From assembly GCA_031761405.1 (NCBI GenBank), contig JASEVX010000013.1, positions 39,694,601 through 39,758,600 of the forward strand: a stretch of DNA of 64,000 nucleotides, in the 5' to 3' direction. Position 1 is the first letter of the stretch. Every line of letters begins with the position of its first letter. The notes beneath the pieces were generated by a model. It was not told where the DNA came from. It worked only from the letters and a program-made list of their open reading frames with translations, and did no database searches. Both the position numbers and the translations under genes were made by a program. This stretch comes from Serripes groenlandicus (lineage: Eukaryota; Mollusca; Bivalvia; Cardiida; Cardiidae). Below, in pieces: positions 32,201 to 44,019 of this stretch.

Positions 32201-33396
32201 GTAATGTTAACCTGACAATTCTGCTGAAGATTTGCTTAATGTGGGAAAAGGTTTAAAACTCACGGTTTATTGTATTGTCCTCTCTATAAGAATTAAAACA
32301 AAAACTAAAAAATCTTCTTAATCCATTTTAACTCGTCCGACAAGATATTGTTCACAAAAACTGTTTAAAAGACAATATCTTCCGTTCTTCCTCACAACAT
32401 AAAGCAATGGTTTATAGTCACAGGCAAGCTTGTCACAATACTACTAGATATAGTCTAAATATAATATAGTTAACACTTTCCGACATTCAGCAAATCTTTA
32501 AACTTTGAAAACATTTGGCCATAAATTTTACAAATATCACGTAAACTTATATTATATGTATGATTATTGAATAGAGTTGAAAACATTGTGAAGAAAGGAA
32601 AAATTGTTCATTATGATAAATTTCTGCTTTTGCCACATTGTTTTCAAATGTCGATTGCTGCATAGGCATTGGAAAACGTCTGTATTTACGGGAAAGGGGG
32701 GGTTAAATTAACTTAAACACATTATATTTAGAATTGAGATATCATAAAGAGTTTAAATCTGACATGAAGAACTGTTACAGTATATAATTATTAGACTATA
32801 AATGACATGTGCTTTACAAATGATCTGTTATTATTGGGAATTTTAACCCTTTTCCAAATACAAATCTGCAGCAGACGACTTTGAAAACATACCTGAAAAT
32901 AAATGTAAACTCCCTTTAAATGAAAGTACAATAATTGATTAAGAGTTGAAAACATGGTGACAGAAGGAGAAATTGCTTGTTTTGTCAGCAATTTCTTCTC
33001 TTGTTGCCACATTTTCTAAAATCGGTCTAGCGCAGAGGAGTCAGAAAGCGTTTATATGAGGGAAAGGGTTAATCATCTATTTGTGTACAACTTTTAAACC
33101 CTTAACCTTTTCAGATGACTTTAGATGCCTCTGCAACAGATAGTTTTACAACAATATTGGGCGAGAACAAATAGCTATTCAGATTATCTTTTGATTTCTC
33201 CTTTTCCAACAATGTATACAACTCTGAATCAAATTTAAACTTTTCATTGTCTGTATATATAACCCTTTTGCTTTCTAAAGTATTGTATCAAGTTAAAAAA
33301 ACTCTTTTTGCCACAATGATTTCAAAATTTGTCTGCTGCACTGCTGCCCTGCGCATACATCTATAAAAACGTGTCTGCATGTGGGAAAGGGATAAA
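32201..33396. mobile_element. Four family T copies in unassigned DNA
   Basis: Ends or cores at 32215-32255, 32470-32705, 32840-33072 and 33100-33396. 32260-32465 shows nothing else. Confidence 0.6.
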
Positions 33397-33424
33397 AATT
33401 CAGTCTTCTCATGCTGACACATGT

Positions 33425-33690
33425 AAGTGCAATCTGGTGTAGGAGGAGATGGTCCGCCTCGGGTGCATAAGGTTGTGGGTTCAATCCCCGGCCAGGTCAT
33501 TTCAAATACTTTAAAAATGGTAGTAATTAATGGCTGCACTCCATGGCGCCCAGGGTTGCAGGGTGAGCATTATGATTGACTGGCTTGTGTCAGAATAAGG
33601 ATCGGTAAGACTGGTAACTTACCCAGGAAATATATAACTTAAAAATTATTGAAAGCGGCGTAAAACACCAAACAATCAATCAATCTAATG
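33425..33690 (+). mobile_element. SINE-G copy
   Basis: GGTCCGCCTCGGGTGCATAAGG, GGGTTCAATCCCCGGCCAGG, then TAAAAATGGTAGTAATTAATGG and the tail AACACCAAACAATCAATCAA. Confidence 0.8.
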
Positions 33691-33829
33691 GGCCCTAAAA
33701 TCAATTCCGTCAAAAGTAAGCTCTAGTTTTGTGTTTCCTGACTGAGCAGGATTCCCGACTCTTAGGGATCGCTTTTCTGTCTGTCCATCAGTTTGTGTGG
33801 CTGACTCTTTTTCTGTCTGTCATAATTTA

Positions 33830-34045
33830 ACATTTTCCTATATACGACAAATCTGCAGCTGAAGACTTTGAAAATATCTTGTTGAATATATGGTAGCTGA
33901 CCCTCTACATTAAATTTTAATCATTAAATAGCATTTATACATTATAGCAGAAGGAGAAATTGCTCATTTTGTCACAATGTTTTCAAATGTAGTCTGCTGC
34001 AGAGGCATCAGGAAGTGTCTGTTTGTCGGCAAGGGTTACTATCAA
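33830..34045. mobile_element. Family T MITE, diverged
   Basis: TAACATTTTCCTATATACGAC to GTCGGCAAGGGTTA; the core palindrome is partly deleted. Confidence 0.6.
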
Positions 34046-34067
34046 GGGTCAATAAATAATGACTTGC

Positions 34068-35447
34068 TTTAAAGGGGTATGACGGTGTTTTAGTAAAAAA
34101 AAACTTCAATTTCAGGAAACTTAAAATGAAATAAAATATAAAAAATATATATTTTTTATGCATGTTTTAAAAAGAAATAAAATTTTTTGGTCTTTTTAAA
34201 AATTTTAAATGTTTTTAGCTCTACTGGCCAAAGGCCAGAAGGGCTTATGTCGTGGCGATGTGTCCGTCGTCCGTGCGTGCGTGCGTCCGTGCGTCCGTGC
34301 GTCCGTAAACAATTTCTTGTTAACACGATACAGTCTTCACTTTAGATTGTATCTCAACCAAACTTATACAGTAGTTAGATATCCATGAGAGCTCGGTTCC
34401 TTTCGAAAACCAGCCAGATCTGCCCATGCATGACTGGATTATGGCCCTTGAAATGGTCAAAATTGCTATAAAAGAGCTTGTTAACACGATACAGTCTTCA
34501 CGTTTGATTGTATCTCAACCAAACTTATACAGTAGTTAGATATCCATGAGAGCTCGGTTCCTTTCGAAAACCAGCCAGATCCGCCCATGCATGACTGGAT
34601 TATGGCCCTTGAAATGGTCAAAATTGCTATAAAAGAGCTTGTTAACACGATACAGTCTTCACTTTTAATTGTATCTCAACCAAACTTATACAGTAGTTAG
34701 ATATTCATGAGAGCTCGGTTCCTTTCGAAAACCAGCCAGATCCGCCCATGCAAGACTGGATTATGGCCCTTGAAATGGTCAAAATTGCTATAAAAGAGCT
34801 TGTTAACACGATACAGTCTTCACGTTTGATTGTATCTCAATCAAACTTATACAGTAGTAAGATATCCATGAGAGCTTGGTTCCTTTCCTAAACCAGCCAG
34901 ATCCGCCCATGCAAGACTGGATTATGGCCCTTGAAATTGTCCAAATTGCTATAATTGAGCATGTGAACACAATAGAGGCTCCATTTACTATCTGATCTTC
35001 ACCAAACTTAGATAGTAGTTAAATATTGATGAGAGCTTGGTTCCTTTTGAAAACCAGCTAGATCCGCCCATGCAAGACCGGATTATGGCCCATGAAATTG
35101 TAAAAATTGCTATAATACAGCTTGTGAACACAAAAGAGCCTCCATTTACTATCCGATCTTCACCATACATACATGCTCTGGATTGAAAATGACCAAAGAA
35201 CCATACCAGTAGAGCATAGGCCCCTCATGGGCCTCTTGTTTCTCTTATTTAAATACGTTTAAAAAATCCTAATTAAATACGTATCTAAATAAGAAATACC
35301 TATTTAATATATTTTTAAAAATAAATATACTTTTTATTTCTTTATAAAACATGCATAAATATAAATATGTTTTTAATTTTCAATTTCTTTTTAAAATTCC
35401 TGAAATTGATTTTTTTTTTACAAAATACCGTCACCTCCCTTTAAATC
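34068..35447. mobile_element. AT-rich palindromic MITE split by a CTCTACTGG element
   Basis: TTTAAAGGGGTATGACGGTG at left is the reverse complement of CACCGTCA-type sequence (CCGTCACCTCCCTTTAAA) at right; TCAATTTCAGGAA pairs with TTCCTGAAATTGA. Confidence 0.7.
34217..35240 (+). mobile_element. CTCTACTGG element with 161-bp units, copy 2
   Basis: Same ends and internal CTTGTTAACACGATACAGTC units as 16585..17598, in the same orientation. Confidence 0.82.
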
Positions 35448-35482
35448 CACCTAGATACAGTCTTTTTCAACCCCCCCCCCCT

Positions 35483-35745
35483 GCTTTCCCACATACAACA
35501 AATCTGCAGCAGATGACTTTGAAAACATCATGACAAAAACCTGAAAAATCTTTATAAAAGATAGGTTAATTGTTAATTAAAGTTGAAAACATTGTGAACA
35601 AAGGTGAAATTGCTCATCATGAGCAATTTCACCTTTGGCCACAATGTTTTCAAAAGTCGTCTGCTGCTATTGCGTCAAAAGGCGTCTGCAGGTGGGTAAG
35701 GGTTAACCGCCGTTTCCATTTCAATTTATAGAGATAATCCATTTT
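35483..35745. mobile_element. Family T MITE after a C run, and part of a second
   Basis: 35483-35706 has a good core (AAAGGTGAAATTGCTCATCATG / GAGCAATTTCACCTTTGG) and ends GGGTAAGGGTTAA. The next 40 bp resemble another copy's interior. Confidence 0.7.
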
Positions 35746-35747
35746 TG

Positions 35748-38506
35748 TGGCGATTGGTTGACAATCGCCACAGTGCTACCAAAACAACAACAACGAAAAA
35801 AAAATTATATAGTCGTATTTGAACAATCGGTTGGATATTTCTGCAAAGGCAATTTACTCACTTCCGTTAAACCGCCATATATATATATAGTTCCATCAGT
35901 GATGCAGGCACACGATTAATAATGATAATGTTAGTGCTACTTTGATACCGGATTGGTACTAATATTTGAGATTTATCGAGAAAATATCTAAATAGAGTTA
36001 AACTATTTACATATTATCTTTCTTCATGTTTGGGCAGATAATAAATATCATCGGGCGTCTTGGGTACGCTATGCAGAGTATCATGATACTCCTGTGCCTC
36101 GTTTTATTTTTACTGTAGTCAACCGTAACCTTTTGACCTTTAACCTGATTCGGCAGGAGTTGGTTGTACTCTGATTATCTTCGTCATGATTTGGCAGATA
36201 ATAAATATCATTGCGCGTTCTGCCTTGCAAATAACGACAACTCTGGTGATACTCAAATCTGGAAATTCCAAAAGGTTCTATAAATAGCTCGCGAGACCAA
36301 AAACCAGAAAAGCTTGTAAATCTCAATATTATAAACGCTTTATTTTGTACTTGTTTAAATATATGAAAGCGTCTAGATAATAAGACTGGTTTACAAAGGT
36401 TTAAAGGACACACGATGGCAGTGTGTACACACGTTATGTATACACGTCTGCACGTTCTAGAGTCAATTAGCAATCAATGCTGACAGTGTAGCCTAATTGA
36501 GTTTGAAGATCTAGCATTATAATATATGCCTATATTTTCATAAATTAAACAGTTTGGCAAATAGTGAAATTGTGCTTTTGGAGCATGTTTTGTGTTTGTT
36601 TTTGCACTCACATTATTCGAAGCAGTTTAACAACCTCAGAGACATATAAATACACTGTGACAACCCTCAATCATGCAATGTGAAGGGACTAAATTGAACA
36701 GACCTGTTTAATATCGGACATAATTGAAACAAACACCAAACTAATGGATACTGTTTTCTCTCCTTTCTTTAGTCATTTCTAAAGTGTAAAATATATTTTA
36801 TCTTAATATGGCCTAACGACCTGGTGATAAACATGTGATTACCCGAACAATTTAGATTACAAATAGTCATTCTAATGAGCTAAAACGGTAGTCTATCGAA
36901 TACCAACTAGATTTTTCATAACTTTGGAATGGCCTAATTTTGAACACATCATGACCAATTTCAGAACGTAACTAAATAATCACCAAGACAACATTCTGGC
37001 AAACTAACATTATTCTACTGTCAAAAGATGCAGGGTTGATACATTCTCAAATATACCCGCACCAGAGTCATCGCAAGCCCTACACCAATATACTGCTTGT
37101 TACTTTGCAGGATTTTCCATACGATCGCCACTACAGTGCCATTGGCGCTTTGATTAATATACAAATTACGTTATATGAGTACATTTCTCAAAATCCAGTC
37201 TTGACCGTCAAATGGCATAAAGTATCCCATGAACAATTGTATAATTATGAATCTGATCTTAGTCGCTGTTTGACAATTAGTATAGATAATATACCTACCG
37301 ATGACGTACACTGTTTTATTGATAAACTATACCAATGCATTATTACTAGCATTAATGAAGTATCCGCCTCGCATCTTCCGCACTCCAGTTATCGCCCTTA
37401 CCTTAAACCTTATTGGTCAGACAGTCTCAAACAATGCCATGCGCTTATGAGAATAAAAAAGGGCTTGGATTGATGCTGGCAGACCAAGAGATACTGATCA
37501 TGACTCGTATAAGGCATACAAGGATGCTAAACGATGTTTTCGCAAAATTTATAGAAACAGTTCATTCAAGTATCTGCAGCAGATAAACGAAGACATAGAC
37601 ACTGCCTCTGGCGTAGATAGTCCTTTGTTTTGGAGGCTTTTTCAAAATAAAAATAAATCTGTAAATAATAATGTTTGTTGTAATGAAATTAAATTTAATG
37701 GGATTGTTTTTCGCGATCCAGAAAGTATTTGCCATGAGTGGGGTCGTCATTTCGCCTCGTTGTACTCTGATACAGAATGTGATTCTTATGATAACACTCA
37801 TTTTGTAGATGTTACCGCACGTAGTAATAGTATCAAGCTAGCACCTATTGTGGATAGTGGTGATCACATTTCTCAGGCAGAAGTTTTATCATCATTGTCT
37901 ACTTTAAAAACCGGTAAAATGTGTGGTATTGACCGTGTCTCTAATGAGCACCTGATACACGGAGGCCTCATTCTGAAACACTATTTAACGTTTCTATTTG
38001 ATTTGATGTTTTGTTATAGTTTTGTTCCTATTATGCTTAAGCGTGGTACTATAATAACCCTTCACAAGGGAGGCGGCAAGCCGAAAAATGACTCTAACAG
38101 TTATCGTGCTATAACACTTTCCTCGTCTATTTTGATATTATACGAGAAAGTGTTGTTACAACGTCTTCACAAGTCTATTAATAAACCGTTACATCCGCTC
38201 CAGGGTGGGTTTCAGTCCAATATGGGTAGTCCTATGACATCCTTTATTCTTCATGAAAGTGTAAGATTTTCTAAAGAGAATGACAGTAAGTTGTACGCTT
38301 GTTTTTTAGATGCTCGACAAGCTTTTGACCGAGTCTGGCATGACGGTCTATTTATAAAGTTATTTGAATTTGGCATTTCGCTTAAATTGTTAAAGACCAT
38401 AATTGCTATGTATTCTAATATGTATAGCAGTGTTGTGCATAGAGGCTTTTACTCAGACTGGTTCCCTGTTCTACAAGGTACCAGACAGGGTTGAGTTATG
38501 TCACCG
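35748..38506 (+). mobile_element. LINE-containing unit, first copy (hairpin, 5' region, broken RT)
   Basis: It starts at a short hairpin (TGTGGCGATTG, then CAATCGCCACA), followed by about 1.3 kb without a clear product and then the retrotransposon ORF. It is unusual in lacking its 3' end rather than its 5' end. Left flank (ATAGAGATAATCCATTTTT) looks like the interior of a family T MITE. Confidence 0.65.
37036..38506 (+). pseudogene. Non-LTR retrotransposon (LINE) ORF2 fragment, broken
   Basis: The frame 37036..37473 covers the region between endonuclease and reverse transcriptase (VKWHKVSHEQLYNYESDL, LKPYWSDSLKQC). A one-base frameshift near 37463 and a change of frame lead into 37625..38494, a reverse-transcriptase core: GTIITLHKGGGKPKNDSNSY, then PLQGGF, then motif A (FLDARQAFDRVWHDGL), then LQGTRQG followed by an in-frame TGA and VMSP. 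It stops before the catalytic YxDD motif and the 3' end. The endonuclease is mostly missing. The motifs suit a CR1/Jockey-like clade, but I cannot place it. It is inactive. Confidence 0.85.
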
Positions 38507-39737
38507 TTTTTGTGGCGATTGGTTTGACAATCGCCACAATGCTAACAGAAACAACAACAACGAAAAATATTTACATAGTCGGTTTTGAACAATCGGTTGA
38601 TATTTTTTTTCCTTACTGCAAACTAATTTACTCACATCCATTATAGTTCGTTCCATCATTGATGCAGAGACGTGATTAATAATAATTATGTCAGTGCTAC
38701 TTTGGTACCGGATTGTTACTAATATTTGAGTTTTATCGAGACATTATCTACATATAGTTAAAATATGTAAATATTATCTTCGTCATGACTGGGCAGATAA
38801 TAAATATCATTTGCCTTGCAAATAAGGGCAAATAACTATGATGATACTCAAATCTGGAAATTCCAAAAGGTTCTATAAATAGCTCGCGACTGGTGTTCTT
38901 AAATCTCAATACTATAAACGCTTTATTTTGTAGTTGTTTAAATATATGAAAGCGTCTAGATGATAAGACTGGTTTACAAAGGTTTAAAGGACACACGATG
39001 TCAGTGTGTACACACGTTATGTATACACGTCTGCACGTTCTAGAGTCAAGTAGCAATCAATGCTGAAAGTGTAGCATAATTTAGTTTGGAGATCGAGCAT
39101 TATAATATATGCCTATATTTTTTTAAATTGAATAGTTTGGCAAATAGTGAAAGTGTGCTTTTTGAGCATGTTTTGTGTTTGTTTTTGCACTCACATTATT
39201 CGAAGCACTTTAACAACCTCAGAGACATATAAATACACTGTGTGTATATGTCTCTGACAACCCTCAATCGTGCAATATGAATGGACTAAATTGAACAGAC
39301 CTGTTTAATATCGGACATCATTGAAACAAACACCAAACTAATGGATACTGTTTTCTCTCCTTTCTTGATAATTTAGTCATTTCTAAAGTGTATCTTAATA
39401 TGGCCTAGCGACCTGGTGATAAACATGTGATTACCCGAACAATTTAGATTACAAATAGCCATTCTAATGAGCTAAAACGGTAGTCTACCAACTAGATTTT
39501 TCATAACTTTGGAATGGCCTTTGAACACATCATGACCAATTTCAGAACGTAACTAAGGAATCACGAAGACAACATTCTGGCAAACTAACATTATTCTACT
39601 GTCAAAAGATACAGGGTTGATACATTCTCAAATATACCCGCACCAGAGTCATCGCAAGCCCTACACCGATATGCTGCTTGTTACTTTGCAGGATTTTCCA
39701 TACGATCGCCACTACAGTGCCATTGGCGCTTTGATTT
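38507..39737 (+). mobile_element. LINE-containing unit, second head-to-tail partial copy
   Basis: It repeats 35748..37155 from the same hairpin onward, with small deletions, and stops at GGCGCTTTGATT inside the pre-RT coding region. It joins directly to a family T interior (TTGACAAAATATG). Minus-strand open frames in both copies (36081..36473 and 38748..39056) are similar only because the DNA is duplicated. Confidence 0.7.
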
Positions 39738-39957
39738 GACAAAATATGTTTAAAGTCGTCTGCTGCAGAATTGTCGTATGAGGGAAAGGGTTAAGACAAA
39801 AATATGGAAAATCTTTAGAATCAATAGTATATATAAATACTGCATAGAGTTGAAAACCTTGTGGCAAATATAGATATTTCTACTTTTGCTACAATGTTTT
39901 CAAAGGTTGTCTGCTGGAAATGCATAAAAATGCATTAGTAAGTGGGAAAGAGTTTAT
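39738..39957. mobile_element. Family T right end plus a second copy
   Basis: TTGACAAAATATGTTTAAAG...TATGAGGGAAAGGGTTAA abuts the LINE unit; another copy runs to 39957. Confidence 0.75.
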
Positions 39958-39989
39958 TGCAGAGCTCTAAATAAGGGCAATTTTTCATG

Positions 39990-40215
39990 TTCTAAAATCC
40001 TTATTAGACATTCAAACCCTATATGTTGTGGGTACTCAAAAGAATCGCCTCAGTGATTATTTTGTCTTTTGAGTACCCGCGGGCACAACATTTGGGATTT
40101 TGTGATCAATAAGAGAAATATTGTGGGGAAAGCCCTGCATGTTCACTCCCTCTTATCTTGTCCTCTGCTTTCTTTGTCAGAGAGAGGATTTATTCACTGA
40201 GAAATTGATCCTTTT
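39990..40215. repeat. GAGTACCC inverted-repeat element
   Basis: AACCCTATATGTTGTGGGTAC...TTGAGTACCCGCGGGCACAAC; arms around GTACTCAAAAGAATCG pair with CTTTTGAGTACC. Shares parts with 8535-8640 and 61560-61640. Confidence 0.5.
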
Positions 40216-40332
40216 AGCTTTGAGTGCATTAACTCATCAAATTGGCCAAAGTTTGCAATAATGCTTCTTCATCTGCAGGTTGACATGAAATGCAATTTTA
40301 GATATGTCTACTGGGAAAACTTATTGTCAATT

Positions 40333-40541
40333 GACCCTTTCCCTCATAATTAGACGCTTTCTGACGCCTCTGCAGCAGACGGCGTTTTGAAAACATAGTG
40401 ACAAAAGAAGAAATTGCACAAAACGTGCAATTTCTCCTTTTGCCACAATGTTTTCCATTCAATTATGGAGATTTTCTATGTTTTGACAAACAACGTTCAA
40501 AGTCGTCTGCTGCAGAATTGTCGTATGAGGGAAAGGGTTAA
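40333..40541 (-). mobile_element. Family T MITE, short internal deletion
   Basis: CCCTTTCCCTCATAATTAGAC to GTCGTATGAGGGAAAGGGTTAA; lacks the GTCATAGGTTATC stretch found in other copies. Confidence 0.82.
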
Positions 40542-41118
40542 GGAGAGAAAAATCTGAGCTTAGTCCAGGGGGAAAAGGTACAAATTGGCATTGCAGTGAC
40601 AAGGTGACAGAAGCTTCTAGCAATCCTATGTAAGTAATAATGTGAACAGTGCAGATCTTGATCAGACTGTGTGGTTCTGATGTGAAGTGTGATCTAGATC
40701 TACACTGTTCACAAAAAAGCCAACTTAAATCCTATTCCACGGATGGACTCAAGTAATTTTGATCATTTGGCATATTGACAACTTTTATTTTGTTTCAAAA
40801 TTCATGAAAAGACATTTGCTGCTTAGAGACATCATAAGTCCACTGTATTATATCATCATGTTATAAGTACACTTAGATATTTAGTAACCTCCCCTTTCTT
40901 TGGACTTAATATACCAAATATTTTAGAAACCGTGTCTCAGAGACAGTCTTTGTTTAGAAGTGGAGTGACCTGCCCCTGCAATTACATAATAAGCATACAC
41001 CTATAATGGCAGCGCAATTTGGACATGGTGTAGCAAGCAACAGGCTATGGAAACAATATTTTTTGAGGACCAACCGGTTCATCATTAATGTATTGATTCA
41101 AGTTGTATTTGTCCACTG
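40542..41118. other. No gene seen; a TGATCAGACTGTG inverted repeat
   Basis: 40630-40730 has GTGAACAGTGCAGATCTTGATC and GATCTAGATCTACACTGTTCAC as arms; similar stretches at 21750-21830, 21980-22020 and 46870-46975. The rest is unassigned. Confidence 0.45.
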
Positions 41119-41119
41119 T

Positions 41120-41392
41120 AGACCACCTTAGTGGTGTAGTGGTAGATCGTCCCCCTCAGGTGCAGGAGGTCGCAGTTTCGATCCCCGGCCAGATCATACC
41201 AAAGACTTTAAAAATGGTAGTAATGGCCGCCCTCCTTAGTGCTGCAGGGTTGCGGGTTTAGCATTACGTTTGATTGACTGGTGTCAGGATAGATGGACCA
41301 GTAGTACTGGTAACTTGCCCAGGAAACGCAGCGATATAACTGAACAATTGGTGAAAGGGGCTTAAAACACTAAACAATAAATCAATCTATCA
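41120..41392 (+). mobile_element. SINE-G, near full length
   Basis: Head TTAGTGGTGTAGTGGTAGATCG and TTTCGATCCCCGGCCAG, tail AACACTAAACAATAAATCAAT. Confidence 0.85.
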
Positions 41393-42099
41393 TAGTCCAC
41401 TGTAGAGTTTTAACGAAAATCAATTGTATATTTGCTAATATGCTAAATATGCGATAGCTATAAATATAAGGGGAGGTCACAAAACTAGTCACAATTGTGG
41501 GTTCATACCAGACGTACTAGTTTACTACAGAACACATACAGGGTACCAGACTAGTCTTAGTCCAGAGCACCGGCCTTATGATACAGAAGCCTCGTGTTTG
41601 ATTCCAATGATGGTGGGGTCAAAATGTGGGACCCCCGCACACTCCATGTGTGGACTGTTTGAGTGTATAAACCAGTTGATAATATATTATACGTTGTATA
41701 AGAGCTTGCTTAACAATTAAAGTAAAATGATTAAGTTTATAAGTCAATTTTATCCCAAAGAAACATGCCTTATCATGTGATAGTGAAGAAGTTGTTGAGT
41801 GCATTGTGACGCTTTTCCTGATGCAAGCGACTTTTGAGAATATTATGATCGATGGATAAAATGCTCCTTTTCCTACAAATTTTTAAACTCTGTATAGAAA
41901 TAGTGTTGCTAAATTTCCGGAATTGTTTCTTTGTTTCCTTGGATGATACTTTGAGCAAAATCATTCTATGAGATAATGGGTCATATAGACACTGGGTTTG
42001 GAACATAAATTATAACCCTTTTTGAAAATTACCTTACGTTTGCCAAACTAAATTATTTCCCATAAACAAGGGATCAATCTCTGCATTAGACTATTTTGA
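41393..42099. other. No gene seen
   Basis: AT-rich, with weak family T traces near 41810-41900 and 42010-42060. Open frames are short and unsupported. Confidence 0.4.
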
Positions 42100-42505
42100 A
42101 TCCTCAATGCAATGCAGCAGACGACTTTTGAAAACAGTGTGACAAAGGTGAAATTGCTCATGATGAGCAATTTCAACATTTGCCACAATGTTTTCAACTC
42201 TATTTAATAAATTAACTGACATTAATGGAGATTTTTCACATTTTTTAATAAGGTGTTTTCAAATTCGTCTGCTACAGATTTGTTGTATGTGGGAAAGGGT
42301 TAACAAGGTCAGTTTATTAAGAAATATAATAGAAGCTTTGACTGACATATCTCTCATGTGGCTGAGACTGTCTATACAAAGTAATGACTAATTTTTATGC
42401 TTTCTTCCCCGTTTCCCACATAAAGTCGCTTTCTGACGCCTCTGCGGCAAAAAACTTTTGAAACATTTTGACAAAACGAGAAATTTGCTCAAAACAAGCA
42501 TACAC
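42100..42505. mobile_element. Family T MITE and a left-end fragment
   Basis: 42105-42304 has a clear core (GTGAAATTGCTCATGATG) and ends GTGGGAAAGGGTTAA; 42405-42500 is a left part. Confidence 0.65.
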
Positions 42506-42507
42506 AA

Positions 42508-42898
42508 AATTTACTCAGCAATTCATTGAAGTTGTTAATATATAAAAATGCATGTAATTCTCACTGATTTATAATTTGATTGTTTTCAACAATTGTTCAG
42601 TTAAAAATATCACAGCATTTCCTGGGTAAGTAACTGGTACTACTGGTCCATTTATCCTGACACCAGCCAGTCTGTCATAATGCTAACCCCGTATCCCTGA
42701 GTGCCAAGGAGAGCAGCAGCCATTACTTCCATTTTTAAAGTCTTTTGTATGACCCTTCCAGAGATCGAACCCACAATCACCCAGACCCGAGGGAACGCTG
42801 TACCTCTAAACCAAGGGGGCGTTTACCATTTGATTAATTAAAATTACTCAACAATTCATTGAAGTAATGTATAAAAAGGCATGTAATTCTCACTGAGA
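42508..42898 (-). mobile_element. SINE-G flanked by about 57-bp direct repeats
   Basis: The reversed SINE (42575-42830) lies between two copies of CAATTCATTGAAGT...GGCATGTAATTCTCACTGA-like sequence. Confidence 0.7.
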
Positions 42899-43117
42899 CA
42901 ATTTAATTTGTCTTTCAGGTATCAAACTCAAGTTCTGCCACTGAAATGAGGTTTAAATTAATGAGACACTTCAAAAGATTTAAAGATTACTTTGTGTTCC
43001 ACTCTGTTAGATACACAAAAATGTTTTTGATAAAATTGGAATATCAATAGCCTCAAATGATAATGTGGCTAATTTATCATTACAGTTCTGTCAAAGAAAA
43101 AAGAACTCTTCTTCAAC

Positions 43118-43565
43118 CAGGATTGTTTGATTGGTGTTTTACGCCGCTCTCAACATTTTTTCAGTTATATCACAGCATTTTCTTGATAAGTTACCAGCTC
43201 TACTGGTCCAGTTATCCTGACACCAGCAAGTCAGTCGAAATCCTGTCCCCTAAACCCTGACTGAAATCCTGTCCCCTAAACCCTGACTGAAATCCTGTCC
43301 CCTAAACCCTGACTGAAATCCTGTCCCCTAAACCCTGACTGAAATCCTGTCCCCTAAACCCTGACTGAAATCCTGTCCCCTAAACCCTGACTGAAATCCT
43401 GTCCCCTAAACCCTGACTGAAATCCTGTCCCCTAAACCCTGACTGCCAAGGAGGGCAGCCATTACTACCATTTTTAAAGTCTTTGGTATGACCTGGCCGG
43501 GGATCAAACCTGTGACCTCCCGCACTCGAGGCGGACGCTCTAACACTACACCACCGAGGCGGTCC
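43118..43565 (-). mobile_element. SINE-G containing a 26-bp expansion
   Basis: Reads TTGTTTGATTGGTGTTTTACG, TACTGGTCCAGTTATCCTGA, then the array, then GGAGGGCAGCCATTACTACC and the head GATCAAACCTGTGACCTCCC...CACTACACCACCGAGGCGG. Confidence 0.85.
43235..43444. repeat. 26-bp tandem repeat, eight copies, inside the SINE
   Basis: CTGAAATCCTGTCCCCTAAA + CCCTGA, essentially perfect. In other copies this SINE position has one unit (compare TAATGCTAACCCCGTATCCC + TGAGTG). Confidence 0.92.
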
Positions 43566-43659
43566 TTCAACCAGGAATCTACCTGCAACATGTGTGCGGG
43601 CAGTTCAGGATTTTCTCTGTGCACTTATTTAGTTGTAAAAGCATAATAGGTATAATTAT

Positions 43660-43840
43660 CAAACTACAGTCAAACCTGTGATACAACCACTTTGGAAGAA
43701 CAATTCCCTGTCTATATAGCAACCATATACTTTTAGTTTCCCAAATACTCACTTTATTTATGACTGAACCTGCAATTAAAGACAAAGACCAGACTGTTCA
43801 CTTCCCATGAGTGGTCTTTAAACACAGGTGGAACAGTATT
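43660..43840 (-). mobile_element. GAACCTGTG-type MITE
   Basis: ACAGTCAAACCTGTGATACA...TGGTCTTTAAACACAGGTGG; reversed relative to 25750. Confidence 0.6.
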
Positions 43841-44019
43841 ACTGTACATATAAGCAGTTTGATTGTAACAGACTATTAGCTGTTTTCCACATTATTGACT
43901 CTTGTTCGCAACAGATGACTTGAATTTAACATTGCGGTAGTAGGAGAATTTTTTCAAATATATTCAATAATTTAATATTTGCCATGTTGTTTTCACAATT
44001 ATCTTAATGTTATCTACTT

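Noticed and set aside
35748..35790. Helitron 3' end (hairpin followed by CTRR)
   Set aside because: The second copy has CTAA soon after the hairpin but the first has CTAC, and the hairpin sits at the start of the unit, so the evidence is insufficient to call it.
36081..36473. 130-codon minus-strand frame, similar to one at 38748..39056
   Set aside because: Similarity is explained by DNA duplication of the LINE-bearing unit; no motif, and the second copy is frame-disrupted.
43235..43444. Interstitial telomere (CCCTAAACCCT)
   Set aside because: The period is 26 bp, not 6, and the word derives from a SINE.
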